Below are positions 49,198-57,899 of a stretch of 64,000 nucleotides of DNA, piece after piece; the first letter of the stretch is position 1; each line of letters begins with the position of its first letter. The stretch spans positions 3,871,501-3,935,500 of the forward strand of contig CP053915.1 of NCBI GenBank assembly GCA_021496925.1. Reading direction: 5' to 3'. A model generated the notes under the pieces. It had not been told where the DNA came from and did not search any database. It saw only the letters and a program-made list of their open reading frames with translations. The position numbers and the translations under genes are program-made. Origin of the DNA: Acidovorax sp. YS12. GTDB taxonomy: Bacteria; Pseudomonadota; Gammaproteobacteria; Burkholderiales; Burkholderiaceae_C.

Positions 49198-50199
49198 ATG
49201 CGCGCCGATGTTTTTCTGGTGGAAGGCGGCCATGCCGCGACCCGCTCCCAGGCCCAGCGCCTGATCGCCGCCGGCGTGCAGTGGCGCCTGGCGCCCACGC
49301 TGCCGTGGAACGCCGTGGCCAAGAACGGCGATGAGATTCCCGCTGGCGCCGAGGTGCAATTGCTCGACGCCGCCGAGGCCAAGTACCTCTCGCGCGGCGG
49401 CCTCAAGCTCGAAGGCGCGCTGGCCGCGGCCGGCCTGCGCGTGGACGGCCTGTGCTGCCTCGACGTGGGCCAGAGCACGGGCGGCTTCACCGACTGCCTG
49501 CTCGCGCACGGCGCGGCCCAGGTGGTGGGTGTGGACGTGGGCCAGGGCCAACTGCACGAGCGCCTGCGCGGCGACGCGCGCGTGATCGGCGTGGAAGGGC
49601 TGAACGCCCGCCACATGACGCCCGAGGCCCTGCGCGAAGCCTGCGAGGAAGCGCTGTGCGAGCGCATCGAGGCCGAGCCCGAGGACAACGACACCCAGCC
49701 CGTGGCGCCCTACGCCTGGATGCGCAACGGCGGCGTGGTCGATGAAGCCTACGACGACAGCGACGACGCCAAGGAGCACGACGTCGAAGCCTTCAAGGCC
49801 GAGCGCGCCGCCAAGGCCCAGGCGCGCGCCGCCGGCCACGTGGCCACCGTGCGCCAGCGCCGCGCCGGGCGCGAGGGCGTGGCCATTCCCGCCGCGTTCG
49901 ACCTGGTCACGGGCGACCTGTCCTTCATCTCGCTCACGCTGGTGCTGCCCGCGCTGGTGCCGCTGCTGGCGCCGCAGGGCCAACTGCTGCTGCTGGCCAA
50001 GCCGCAGTTCGAGCTGCAGCCGGGCCAGGTGGGCAAGGGCGGCATCGTGCGCGACGCCGCGCTGTTCCCCGTGGTCGAGCAGCGCCTGCGCGACTGCTGC
50101 GCGCAGCTGGGCCTGCAGGTGCTGGGCTGGCACGGCAGCGCCATCGAAGGCGGCGACGGCAACCGCGAGTTCTTCATTCACGCCAGGAGGTCGGCATGA
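49198..50199 (+). CDS. TlyA-family rRNA methyltransferase / hemolysin-like protein
   Basis: A 333-residue protein with an N-terminal S4 RNA-binding domain (about 1-60) and an FtsJ-like SAM methyltransferase domain. The SAM motif is CLDVGQSTGGFTDCLL (about 86-101), and FDLVTGDLSFISLTLVLP lies near 237. TlyA methylates 16S and 23S rRNA riboses in some bacteria. A charged insert of about 70 residues (about 155-225, EAEPEDNDTQP...DDSDDAKEHD) is longer than usual for the family. The stop overlaps the metF start by 4 bp. As a SAM user it produces SAH, fitting the riboswitch operon. Confidence 0.86.
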   Translation: MRADVFLVEGGHAATRSQAQRLIAAGVQWRLAPTLPWNAVAKNGDEIPAGAEVQLLDAAEAKYLSRGGLKLEGALAAAGLRVDGLCCLDVGQSTGGFTDCLLAHGAAQVVGVDVGQGQLHERLRGDARVIGVEGLNARHMTPEALREACEEALCERIEAEPEDNDTQPVAPYAWMRNGGVVDEAYDDSDDAKEHDVEAFKAERAAKAQARAAGHVATVRQRRAGREGVAIPAAFDLVTGDLSFISLTLVLPALVPLLAPQGQLLLLAKPQFELQPGQVGKGGIVRDAALFPVVEQRLRDCCAQLGLQVLGWHGSAIEGGDGNREFFIHARRSA

Positions 50200-51029
50200 G
50201 CCTGCCCATCAGTTTCGAATTCTTCCCGCCCAAGACGCCCGAGGGCGCCGAGAAGCTGCGCGCCGTGCGCCAGCAGCTGTACGCGCTGCGCCCGCAGTTC
50301 TGCTCCGTCACCTATGGCGCGGGCGGCTCCACGCAGGAGGGCACGTTTGCCACCGTGCGCGCCATCCTGGCCGAAGGCGCGGACGCCGCGTCGCATTTCT
50401 CGTGCATCGGCGCCACGCGCGCCAGCGTGCGCGCGCAGCTCGCCGAGCTCAAGGCCATGGGCGTCAAGCGCCTGGTGGCGCTGCGCGGCGACCTGCCCAG
50501 CGGCTACGGCATGGGCGGCGAGTTCCAGTACGCCAGCGACCTGGTGGCCTTCATCCGCGCCGAGACTGGGCGCGACTTCCATATCGAAGTGGCGGCCTAC
50601 CCCGAAGTGCACCCGCAGGCGCGCTCGCCCGAGGCCGACCTGCAGGCCTTCGCCGCCAAGGTGCGCGCGGGGGCCGATTCGGCCATCACCCAGTACTTCT
50701 TCAACGCCGACGCCTACAGCCGCTTCGTCGAGGACGCGCGCCGCCTGGGGCTCGACGTGCCCGTGGTGCCGGGCATCATGCCCATCATGGGTTCGACCCA
50801 GCTGATGCGCTTTTCCGACGCCTGCGGCGCCGAGATCCCGCGCTGGATCCGCCTGCGCCTGCAGGGCTTTGGCGATGACACGGCCAGCATCCGCGCCTTC
50901 GGCATGGACGTGGTGGCGCAGCTGTGCGAGCAACTGCGCCGCGCCGGCGCGCCGGGCCTGCACTTCTACACCATGAACCAGAGCGCGGCCACCCAGGCGC
51001 TGTGCCAGCGCCTCGGGCTGATTGGGTAA
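50196..51029 (+). CDS. metF: Methylenetetrahydrofolate reductase
   Basis: A 277-residue flavoenzyme that makes 5-methyltetrahydrofolate for methionine synthesis. ISFEFFPPKTPEGAEKL at the start, CSVTYGAGGSTQEGT, LVALRGDLPSGYG, YPEVHPQA and VPGIMPI are family signatures. It is the third gene of the SAH-riboswitch operon with an ATGA overlap, so homocysteine made by AhcY can be remethylated with the product of this enzyme. Confidence 0.96.
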   Translation: MSLPISFEFFPPKTPEGAEKLRAVRQQLYALRPQFCSVTYGAGGSTQEGTFATVRAILAEGADAASHFSCIGATRASVRAQLAELKAMGVKRLVALRGDLPSGYGMGGEFQYASDLVAFIRAETGRDFHIEVAAYPEVHPQARSPEADLQAFAAKVRAGADSAITQYFFNADAYSRFVEDARRLGLDVPVVPGIMPIMGSTQLMRFSDACGAEIPRWIRLRLQGFGDDTASIRAFGMDVVAQLCEQLRRAGAPGLHFYTMNQSAATQALCQRLGLIG

Positions 51030-51068
51030 TATCGCGCGTCTTTTTTTCCGCATTGCCGTGTTGCCGCC

Positions 51069-51614
51069 ATGAAAGCCGTACGGATCGTCGCCTTGCTTGC
51101 CTTGTCCCTGTCGGGCGCATTTGCCGCCGCGTCCGCATCGGCCCAGTACTACGGGCGCGGCTACACCCCGCCGCCCGAGGAGCCGCCGCACGTGCAGTTC
51201 ATGGGCGGGCGCTGCCGCGACCTGTACAACGCCCTGCGCGCCCGCACCCTGCCGTCGTCGCACGAGGTCGTGGAAGGCATGCGGCGCGAGTACCGCCGCG
51301 ATTGCGAGGAAGAAGAGCAGGATGCCCGCCAGCGCTACTACGACCAGCGCAACGATGCGCGCCGCGCCAGGTACGACGACCGGCGCGACGCGCGCCGGCA
51401 GGCCGATGCGCAGTACAAGGAGCAGCGCGCCGGTGTGCTGGCCAGCCGCCAGGAAACGGAAGTCGGGCGCCAGCAGAATGCCGAGCAATCGGCCCAGTGC
51501 GCGGAGTCCTACCGCATCCTGGCGGCCAAGAAGGCGCGCACGGACCTGTCGGCGGGTGAAATGAATGATCTGCGGCGTTTTGAAGACAACGTGGCTGCGC
51601 GCTGCCGCCGCTGA
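51069..51614 (+). CDS. Secreted charged coiled-coil protein, unknown
   Basis: A 181-residue protein with a signal peptide (RIVALLALSLSGAFAAASASA) and a mature part rich in Arg, Glu, Gln and Asp (DARQRYYDQRNDARRARYDD) that should form a helical coiled coil. It has four cysteines (GGRCRDLYN, RDCEEEEQ, AQCAES, AARCRR). No family was recognised. A ribosome-binding site is not obvious. Its 3' end overlaps the likely 5' end of the RlpA-like gene, so the two envelope genes may be co-expressed. Confidence 0.65.
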   Translation: MKAVRIVALLALSLSGAFAAASASAQYYGRGYTPPPEEPPHVQFMGGRCRDLYNALRARTLPSSHEVVEGMRREYRRDCEEEEQDARQRYYDQRNDARRARYDDRRDARRQADAQYKEQRAGVLASRQETEVGRQQNAEQSAQCAESYRILAAKKARTDLSAGEMNDLRRFEDNVAARCRR

Positions 51615-52215
51615 TGCGCGGGGCGCGCGCCGGCGCTGGGGCGTGCGCGCCGCCGTCCTGGCATGGCTGGCCTGCGGCGCCATCGCCACCGGCGGCGCCT
51701 GGGCCAGCGAGGGGCTCAACCCCAAGAGCGAGGATTTCGCGCCCTTCGTCCTGACGGTGCCGGGCGAGGCCATGCTGCTCGATCCCCCCGGCGCCGTGGC
51801 GCCCGAGGACGAGGAGGCGCCGGAACTGCCCGCGGGCAACCCCTACGAGCTGCGCGAAACCGAGCGCGGCGGGGCCTCCTGGTATGGCGCGCGCTTTCAC
51901 CGCCGCCGCACGGCCAGCGGCGAGCGCTTCGACATGCGCGCCTTGACGGCGGCGCACCGTACCTTGCCCTTCGGCACCCGCGTGTGCGTGCGCAGCCTGC
52001 TCACGGGGCGCGCCGTGGAGGTGCGCATCAACGACCGGGGCCCCTTCCATCCCGGGCGCGTGATCGACCTGAGCATGGCCGCGGCAGAGAAGCTGGGCAG
52101 CAAGGGCCTGGGCATCAAGCAGGTCTCGCTCGCCACCATGGACGATGCCGCCGACCTGTGCCAGGACGGCCCTCCGCCGGAGCCGGAAGAGGACGCCGAG
52201 GCGGACGGGGATTAG
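51565..52215 (+). CDS. RlpA-like septal ring lytic transglycosylase
   Basis: A protein of up to 216 residues with a double-psi beta-barrel RlpA domain at about 95-190: ASWYGARFHRRRTASGERF, LTAAHRTLPFGTRVCV and the catalytic-site segment VRINDRGPFHPGRVIDLS. RlpA enzymes cut naked glycan strands at the division septum. No SPOR domain is present, only an acidic tail. The start is uncertain: ATG 51565 gives a long Arg-rich lead before the hydrophobic signal helix (VLAWLACGAIATGGAWA), and overlaps the previous gene by 50 bp; GTG 51643 would give a shorter signal. The stop overlaps the convergent rlmJ stop. Confidence 0.85.
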   Translation: MICGVLKTTWLRAAAADARGARRRWGVRAAVLAWLACGAIATGGAWASEGLNPKSEDFAPFVLTVPGEAMLLDPPGAVAPEDEEAPELPAGNPYELRETERGGASWYGARFHRRRTASGERFDMRALTAAHRTLPFGTRVCVRSLLTGRAVEVRINDRGPFHPGRVIDLSMAAAEKLGSKGLGIKQVSLATMDDAADLCQDGPPPEPEEDAEADGD

Positions 52216-53087
52216 CCCGCGGCTTCGAGGCTGTGGGCGGCGTGGCGGTCCTGCGCCAGCAACTGCTGCAGCTGCGGCAGGGCCTCCTTCAGCGCGCCGT
52301 GCAGGGTGTAGGGCGGGTTGATGAGGAACATGCCGCTGGCGGGCAGGCCCGGGCGCTTCTCCGCCAGCGGTGCCGTCTTGCCGGACTTGACCGTCAGCGT
52401 GGCGTGCAGCCAGCCCTTGCCGGCCTTGGTGGCCAGCTGCTTGAGGCGGCGTGGCAGGTCGTGGGCTTCCTGGCGCGCGATGATCGGGTACCAGACGGCG
52501 TAGGTGCCGGTGGCGAAGCGCCGCAGCGCGTCGTCCACCATGTCCACCACGCGGCCATAGTCGCTCTTGATTTCATAGCTGGGATCGCACAGCACCAAGG
52601 CCCTGCGGGCCGGTGGCGGCAGGAATTTCTTCAGGCCCTCGAAGCCGTCCTCGAGCAGGATGGCCACCTGGCGCCCGGCCTCGAGCTGCGCCACGTTGCC
52701 CGCGAGCAGGCGGTGGTCCGTGGGGTGCAGTTCGAACAGCTTGAGCCGGTCGTGGCCGCGCAGCAGGCGCTGGGCGATGAAGGGCGAGCCGGGGTAGATT
52801 TTCGTGCTGGCGGGCGAGGCATTGAACGAGCGCACCAGATCGACATAGTCCTGCAGCGCGGGTGCCAGGCCGGGCGCCTGCGCCAGGCGCAGGAAGCCGT
52901 CCGCCGCCTCGCCGCTGGCGTGCGCGTAGTCGCCGTCGAGCCGGTACAGCCCCGCGCCCGCGTGGGTGTCCAGCACGGTGAGCGCCGCGTCTTTTTGTAT
53001 CAAATGTTGCAAAACTGCAACCAGAACCGTGTGTTTGAGCACGTCGGCATGGTTGCCTGCATGGAAGGCGTGGCGATAACTGAACAT
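52212..53087 (-). CDS. rlmJ: 23S rRNA (adenine-2030 N6)-methyltransferase
   Basis: A 291-residue SAM-dependent methyltransferase. The start MFSYRHAFHAGNHADVLKHT is the RlmJ signature, DTHAGAGLY is the SAM motif (about 40-48), and the catalytic motif is DPSYE at 168-172, the family equivalent of DPPY. ATG 53087 is chosen for that match; upstream in-frame codons run into the divergent kinase gene. RlmJ is also annotated as ComJ/YhiR and linked to use of DNA as nutrient. Its stop codon overlaps the convergent RlpA-like gene stop by 4 bp, with no terminator between. Confidence 0.93.
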   Translation of the reverse strand: MFSYRHAFHAGNHADVLKHTVLVAVLQHLIQKDAALTVLDTHAGAGLYRLDGDYAHASGEAADGFLRLAQAPGLAPALQDYVDLVRSFNASPASTKIYPGSPFIAQRLLRGHDRLKLFELHPTDHRLLAGNVAQLEAGRQVAILLEDGFEGLKKFLPPPARRALVLCDPSYEIKSDYGRVVDMVDDALRRFATGTYAVWYPIIARQEAHDLPRRLKQLATKAGKGWLHATLTVKSGKTAPLAEKRPGLPASGMFLINPPYTLHGALKEALPQLQQLLAQDRHAAHSLEAAG

Positions 53088-53166
53088 GGGCCTATGGTAG
53101 CGGCGCCGGGTAGGCCACAATCTATGCCGCGCCGCAGCATCCTGCGCCTTTGCCTCTGCCGTATCG

Positions 53167-54915
53167 ATGACAGCTTCCCTTGCCGCCGCCCCTGCCGTCA
53201 GCGTTGACCATGTCGACGCCTTGCCCGTGGGTGCGCGCCTGGGGGAGTTCGAGATCCTGGCTCTGCTGGGCGTGGGCGGGTTCGGCATGGTCTACAAGGC
53301 GTTCGACCACTCGCTGCACCGCCATGTCGCCATCAAGGAGTACATGCCCGCGGCGCTGGCCGCGCGCGCGCAGGGGCAGCAGCTGTCGGTGCGCACCTCC
53401 ACCGATCTGCAGACGTTCCAGGCCGGGCTCGCCTCGTTCGTCGAGGAGGCGCGGCTGCTGGCGCAGTTCGACCATCCGTCGCTGGTCAAGGTGTTCCGTT
53501 TCTGGGAGGCCAACAACACCGCCTACATGGTGATGCCGCTGTACCAGGGCATGACCCTGAAGCAGGCGCGCGCCTTCATGCGCAAGCCGCCGCCCGAGGC
53601 CTGGCTGCGCAAGCTGCTCTGGGCCGTGCTGGACGCGCTGCGGGTGCTGCACGAGAACGACACGCTGCACCGCGACATCTCGCCCGACAACATCTTCCTG
53701 CAGGATGCCGGGCCCCCGGTGCTGCTCGATCTGGGCGCTGCGCGCCACGCGATCTCGGCGCCCGAGGCACAGCTCACGGCGATCCTCAAGGTCAATTACG
53801 CGCCCATCGAGCAATACACCCAGGAAAGCGGCGAGGCGCCGCTGCCCCAGGGGCCGTGGAGCGACCTGTACGCCCTGGCGGCCGTGGTGCATGGCTGCAT
53901 CTGCAACGACACGCCGCTGCCCGCCACGCTGCGCGCCATCCGCGACCGGATGGTGCGTTTCGCGCGCGTTGCCAGGACCGTGAAGCGCCAGTTCGGCGTG
54001 GAATATTCCGACGCCTTCGTGGCTGCCATCTCCCAGGCGCTCGAAGTGCAGCCCGAGAAGCGCCCGCAGAGCATCGACGCCTTCCTGGCGCGCATGGAAA
54101 TGCCGGGACCGCCCGAGGGGCAGGCGCATTTCGACTGGAAGGCCGAGCTGGGCTCCGCCTGGGAGCCCTCGCCGGAGTCGGCGCAGGAGGCCGCGGCCGA
54201 TGCCGACCTGCCCACCCGGCTCATGGAGCCCCGCGCGGGCGAGGCTGCGGTCGATCTGGATTTCGGCGCCATGGACCGTGCCGTGGTGTCGCCCGTGGAG
54301 TCCGGCGGCCATGGCGATACGGTCTTCGTGGCGGAAACCGTGCCCGCGCCGCGTCCGCGCATCGCGGCGCAGCGCTCGCGTGCCCGGCGTCAGGTCTGGG
54401 GCGCGGTGGCCGTGGCCGGCCTGGCCCTGGCCGGGTGGTGGGGTTTGCGGCCCATGGCCGCCGTGTCGCCGGATGGGCTCGTCGCGGAGGCGGCCAAACC
54501 GGCCGGACTGCCCGGCCGGGCGGCTGAGATGCCGATTCCTGCGGCGTCTGATCCCGTCGAGGAGATCATCGAGGAGTACGAGCCGGCTCCCGCCCCCGTG
54601 GCCATTCCCGCGCCGGCTGCACGCCAGGCGCCGCACCGCAGTGCTGCGCGGCCTGCGGCCGCTGCGCCGGTGCCGGTGCCGGTGCCTCAGCCTGCGCCGG
54701 CACCCGAGACGCCAGCGCCGGTGCCCGCTCCGGCGCCGAAGCCGGCTGCGCCGCCGCGCGGCCCCGAGGAGGCCTGCGCCGACGCCAACTTCCTGACCCG
54801 GCCCATGTGCATCCACAACGAATGCCAGAAACCGGCGCTGGCCAGCCACCCCGTGTGCGTCGAGGCGCGGCGCCGCTACGAGGCCGATGCCCGCCGCCAA
54901 AGCATGAGCCCTTGA
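53167..54915 (+). CDS. Membrane-anchored serine/threonine protein kinase
   Basis: A 582-residue Hanks-type kinase. Kinase domain about 25-310: glycine loop LGVGGFGMVYKAF, Lys57 in VAIKEY, catalytic HRDISPDN (168-175), DLG (188-190) in place of DFG. A linker, one membrane helix at about 407-427, an Ala/Pro-rich stretch and a C-terminal cysteine-bearing module (CADANFLTRPMCIHNECQ) follow; the last part is predicted periplasmic. The ATG at 53167 is used. Targets are unknown. The -35 of the rplM promoter overlaps its stop codon. Similar orphan kinases occur in related bacteria. Confidence 0.88.
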   Translation: MTASLAAAPAVSVDHVDALPVGARLGEFEILALLGVGGFGMVYKAFDHSLHRHVAIKEYMPAALAARAQGQQLSVRTSTDLQTFQAGLASFVEEARLLAQFDHPSLVKVFRFWEANNTAYMVMPLYQGMTLKQARAFMRKPPPEAWLRKLLWAVLDALRVLHENDTLHRDISPDNIFLQDAGPPVLLDLGAARHAISAPEAQLTAILKVNYAPIEQYTQESGEAPLPQGPWSDLYALAAVVHGCICNDTPLPATLRAIRDRMVRFARVARTVKRQFGVEYSDAFVAAISQALEVQPEKRPQSIDAFLARMEMPGPPEGQAHFDWKAELGSAWEPSPESAQEAAADADLPTRLMEPRAGEAAVDLDFGAMDRAVVSPVESGGHGDTVFVAETVPAPRPRIAAQRSRARRQVWGAVAVAGLALAGWWGLRPMAAVSPDGLVAEAAKPAGLPGRAAEMPIPAASDPVEEIIEEYEPAPAPVAIPAPAARQAPHRSAARPAAAAPVPVPVPQPAPAPETPAPVPAPAPKPAAPPRGPEEACADANFLTRPMCIHNECQKPALASHPVCVEARRRYEADARRQSMSP

Positions 54916-54940
54916 GGGTCTGCCTGGCTTTTCGTATAAT
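54912..54940 (+). promoter_or_regulatory. Promoter of rplM-rpsI
   Basis: ttgagg (54912-54917) and tataat (54935-54940) with a 17-bp spacer; the -35 overlaps the kinase stop codon. Confidence 0.85.
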
Positions 54941-54945
54941 GGCGG

Positions 54946-55064
54946 GCTTCGCAGCGTTTTCATAGGGTCCCGCGGCGAAGCTTCGAACCCACCTAAGAGG
55001 CTCCCGCAAGAGGAGCACCGACCGTGGAAAAGGGCCTTCCCTCCCTCTCAACCAAGAGAAAACC
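54946..55064 (+). other. Structured 5' leader of rplM
   Basis: A leader of about 115 nt. gcttcgc (54946-54952) can pair with gcgaagc (54975-54981), and gcggg (54942-54946) with cccgc (54969-54973); the two pairings share a base and interlock, so they probably exclude each other. Such leaders allow feedback by the ribosomal protein; in E. coli L13 represses its own operon. Confidence 0.45.
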
Positions 55065-55493
55065 ATGACTACTTTCAGCGCAAAGCCCGCTGAGGTCGTG
55101 CATGAGTGGTTTGTGATTGACGCCACCGACAAGGTGCTCGGCCGGGTCGCCAGCGAAGTGGCCCTGCGTCTGCGCGGAAAACACAAAGCCATCTACACGC
55201 CTCACGTCGACACCGGTGACTTCATCGTCGTCGTCAACGCCTCCAAGCTCAAGGTGACCGGCACCAAGTCCCTGGACAAGGTGTACTACCGTCACTCCGG
55301 CTATCCCGGCGGCATCACGGCCACGAACTTTCGCGACCTGCAAGCCAAGCATCCCGGCCGTGCGCTGGAGAAGGCCGTCAAGGGCATGCTGCCCAAGGGC
55401 CCCCTCGGCTACGCCATGATCAAGAAACTCAAGGTGTACGGCGGTGCAGAGCATCCCCACACCGCACAGCAGCCCAAGGCGCTGGAAATCTAA
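55065..55493 (+). CDS. rplM: 50S ribosomal protein L13
   Basis: A 142-residue ribosomal protein that binds early in large-subunit assembly. WFVIDATDKVLGRVASEVA at the start, GDFIVVVNASKL, YYRHSGYPGGI and KGMLPKGPLGYAMIKKLKVY are diagnostic. Length is the normal one. It is followed by rpsI with an 11-bp gap, the conserved rplM-rpsI pair. Confidence 0.98.
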   Translation: MTTFSAKPAEVVHEWFVIDATDKVLGRVASEVALRLRGKHKAIYTPHVDTGDFIVVVNASKLKVTGTKSLDKVYYRHSGYPGGITATNFRDLQAKHPGRALEKAVKGMLPKGPLGYAMIKKLKVYGGAEHPHTAQQPKALEI

Positions 55494-55504
55494 GGAGTCT
55501 TGAG

Positions 55505-55897
55505 ATGATTGGTGAATGGAACAATGGCACCGGCCGTCGCAAGTCCAGCGTCGCCCGCGTGTTTCTGAAGAAAGGCTCCGGCAAGATCACTGTGAATGGC
55601 AAGGACATTCAGCAGTATTTCGGCCGCGAGACCTCCATCATGATCGCCAAGCAGCCGCTCGTGCTGACCAACCATGTCGAGACCTTCGACATCCAGGTCA
55701 ACGTGCACGGCGGCGGTGAATCCGGCCAGGCCGGTGCCACCCGCCACGGCATCACCCGCGCCCTGATCGACTACGACGCGACCCTCAAGCCCACGCTGAG
55801 CGCCGCCGGCTTCGTGACCCGCGATGCCCGTGAAGTCGAGCGTAAGAAGGTCGGCTTGCACTCCGCCCGCCGCGCCAAGCAGTTCTCCAAGCGCTGA
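55505..55897 (+). CDS. rpsI: 30S ribosomal protein S9
   Basis: A 130-residue ribosomal protein. GTGRRKSSVARVFLKKGSGK at the start, GGGESGQAGATRHGITRAL, and the C-terminal tail RRAKQFSKR, whose last residues reach the P-site tRNA, are all present. It is followed by a strong terminator. Confidence 0.98.
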   Translation: MIGEWNNGTGRRKSSVARVFLKKGSGKITVNGKDIQQYFGRETSIMIAKQPLVLTNHVETFDIQVNVHGGGESGQAGATRHGITRALIDYDATLKPTLSAAGFVTRDAREVERKKVGLHSARRAKQFSKR

Positions 55898-55915
55898 TCC
55901 GCGCGAGTTGTCTGC

Positions 55916-55947
55916 GACAAAGCCACCTTCGGGTGGCTTTGTCTTTT
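55916..55947 (+). terminator. Terminator of rplM-rpsI
   Basis: A 12-bp stem gacaaagccacc/ggtggctttgtc with a ttcg tetraloop (55916-55943), followed by four T. Confidence 0.95.
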
Positions 55948-56055
55948 GTTGGGGCATGGAAAGCCCCCATCGGCATGACCGGCAAGGCTGGCCCTGCCTG
56001 AATTCCCGAGCGGATTGCAGTAGCATTTCCGCAATCTAGAAAACCGGAGAGATCC

Positions 56056-56421
56056 ATGAGCGCCGTCGCCGAAAACGTCACTACCGATATGCCCGCCCCC
56101 ATCCATTTCACCGACAGCGCCGCGGCCAAGGTGGCGGATCTGATCGCCGAGGAGGGCAACCCCGACCTGAAGCTGCGCGTGTTCGTGCAGGGCGGCGGCT
56201 GCTCGGGCTTCCAGTACGGCTTCACGTTCGACGAAATCACCAACGACGACGACACGACCATGACCAAGAACGGCGTGTCGCTGCTCATCGACGCCATGAG
56301 CTACCAGTACCTCGTGGGCGCCGAGATCGACTACAAGGAAGATCTGCAAGGCGCGCAGTTCGTCATCAAGAACCCCAATGCCGAGACCACCTGCGGCTGC
56401 GGCTCAAGCTTCTCGGTCTGA
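56056..56421 (+). CDS. erpA: Iron-sulfur cluster insertion protein ErpA
   Basis: A 121-residue A-type carrier that passes Fe-S clusters to apo-proteins. The three cluster cysteines are Cys49 in GGGCSG, and Cys113 and Cys115 in TTCGCG. LKLRVFVQGGGCSGFQYGF is diagnostic. Ribosome-binding site ggagag precedes the start. The dyad attgc-N12-gcaat at 56014-56035 lies in the presumed promoter and could be a regulator site; an IscR-type control is only a guess. A terminator follows. Confidence 0.95.
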   Translation: MSAVAENVTTDMPAPIHFTDSAAAKVADLIAEEGNPDLKLRVFVQGGGCSGFQYGFTFDEITNDDDTTMTKNGVSLLIDAMSYQYLVGAEIDYKEDLQGAQFVIKNPNAETTCGCGSSFSV

Positions 56422-56452
56422 CCACGGCCCCTGGCATTCCAGGCCGCAGCGT

Positions 56453-56479
56453 GCCGCCCCGCCAGGGCGGCTTTTTTTT
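56453..56479 (+). terminator. Terminator of erpA
   Basis: Stem gccgccc/gggcggc with a five-base loop followed by eight T. Confidence 0.93.
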
Positions 56480-56495
56480 GAGGTCACGCCCACCC

Positions 56496-57899
56496 ATGCC
56501 CACCGGAATCGAGCGTTCCCGCATGCCCCTGCTGTGGCTCGTGGCCGTGGGCTTCTTCATGCAGACGCTGGACGCCACCATCGTCAACACGGCGCTGCCC
56601 GCCATGGCGCAGAGCCTGGGCGAGAGTCCGCTGCGCATGCAGTCGGTGGTGGTGGCGTATTCGCTGGCCATGGCCATGCTGATCCCCGCATCGGGGTGGA
56701 TGGCCGACCGCTTCGGGCCGCGCCGCGTCTACCTGGGGGCCATCAGCGCCTTCGTGCTCGGCTCGGTCCTGTGCGCCCTGTCGCCGCGCCTGGACCTGCT
56801 GGTGGCCGCGCGGGTGCTGCAGGGCTGGGGCGGGGCCCTGCTGCTGCCGGTCGGTCGCCTGGTGGTGCTGCGCACTTTCCCGCGCGACCAGTTCCTGCAC
56901 GCCATGGGCTTCGTGACCATTCCCGGCCTGGTCGGGCCGCTCATCGGCCCGACGCTGGGCGGCTGGCTGGTCGAGACGGCGTCCTGGCACTGGATCTTTC
57001 TCATCAACGTCCCCGTCGGGCTGGCCGGCTGCATGGCCACGCTGCGCTTCATGCCGAAAGTGCAGGGCGCCGCCGCGGGCCGCTTCGATGCCGCGGGCTA
57101 CGGCCTGCTGGCCTTTGGCATGGTCGCGCTGTCCCTGGGGCTCGACGGCCTGTCCAGCCTGGGCATGGGGCAGGCGGCGGTGCTGCTGCTCATGGTGTTC
57201 GGCCTGGCCAGCCTGGCCGCCTACTGGCTGCACGCGGCGCGCGTGCCGCAGCCGCTGTTTTCACCCCGGCTGTTCGCGCAGCCGTCGCTGCGCATCGGGC
57301 TGCTGGGCAACCTGTTCGCGCGGCTGGGCAGCGGCAGCATGCCGTTCCTGATTCCCTTGCTGCTGCAGGTGAGCATGGGCTACTCGCCGCTGCAGGCCGG
57401 CCTGATGATGCTGCCCGTGGCCGTGGCCGGCATGGGGGCCAAGCCGCTGGCCACGTGGCTCATCACCCGCCTGGGCTACCGCCGCGTGCTGGTGGGCAAC
57501 ACCCTGGCGGTGGGGGTTGTGATGGCCAGTTTCGCCCTCACGTCGCCAGCGCATCCGCTGGCGTTGCGCGTGGCCCAGCTGGCGTTGTTCGGCGCGGTGA
57601 ATTCGCTGCAATTCACGGCCATGAACACGGTCACCCTGAAGGACCTGGCCCCCGGCATGGCCAGCAGCGGCAACAGCCTGCTTTCGATGGTGCAGATGCT
57701 GGCCATGGGCATGGGCGTGGCGGCGGCCGGGGCGGTGCTGGGGGCCTTCACGGCGCTGTGGGGCGGTGCGCCGGGGCAGACGCTGCCGGCCTTCCATGCC
57801 ACCTTCGCCTGCATGGGGCTGATGACCATGGCGGCGGCGGGCATCTTCGCCCAGCTCTCGCCCGACCTGCCTGCCGATGAAGGGGCTCAGGCGGGGTAG
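56496..57899 (+). CDS. MFS multidrug efflux transporter (DHA2, 14 segments)
   Basis: A 467-residue proton-driven drug exporter. The first membrane segment with FMQTLDATIVNTALPAMAQSL is the DHA2 (EmrB/QacA-like) signature, followed by ADRFGPRRVYL in the 2-3 loop and GLVGPLIGPTLGGWLVE in the fifth segment. There is no membrane-fusion (EmrA-like) gene beside it. The gene begins just after the erpA terminator, and its 3' end overlaps the convergent anmK by 13 bp. Start ATG 56496 is used since the upstream in-frame codons lie in the terminator hairpin. Confidence 0.9.
   Translation: MPTGIERSRMPLLWLVAVGFFMQTLDATIVNTALPAMAQSLGESPLRMQSVVVAYSLAMAMLIPASGWMADRFGPRRVYLGAISAFVLGSVLCALSPRLDLLVAARVLQGWGGALLLPVGRLVVLRTFPRDQFLHAMGFVTIPGLVGPLIGPTLGGWLVETASWHWIFLINVPVGLAGCMATLRFMPKVQGAAAGRFDAAGYGLLAFGMVALSLGLDGLSSLGMGQAAVLLLMVFGLASLAAYWLHAARVPQPLFSPRLFAQPSLRIGLLGNLFARLGSGSMPFLIPLLLQVSMGYSPLQAGLMMLPVAVAGMGAKPLATWLITRLGYRRVLVGNTLAVGVVMASFALTSPAHPLALRVAQLALFGAVNSLQFTAMNTVTLKDLAPGMASSGNSLLSMVQMLAMGMGVAAAGAVLGAFTALWGGAPGQTLPAFHATFACMGLMTMAAAGIFAQLSPDLPADEGAQAG

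Noticed and set aside
54975..55000. A tRNA-like cttcgaaccc segment upstream of rplM
   Set aside because: No cloverleaf, anticodon arm or CCA end could be drawn; it is part of the mRNA leader.
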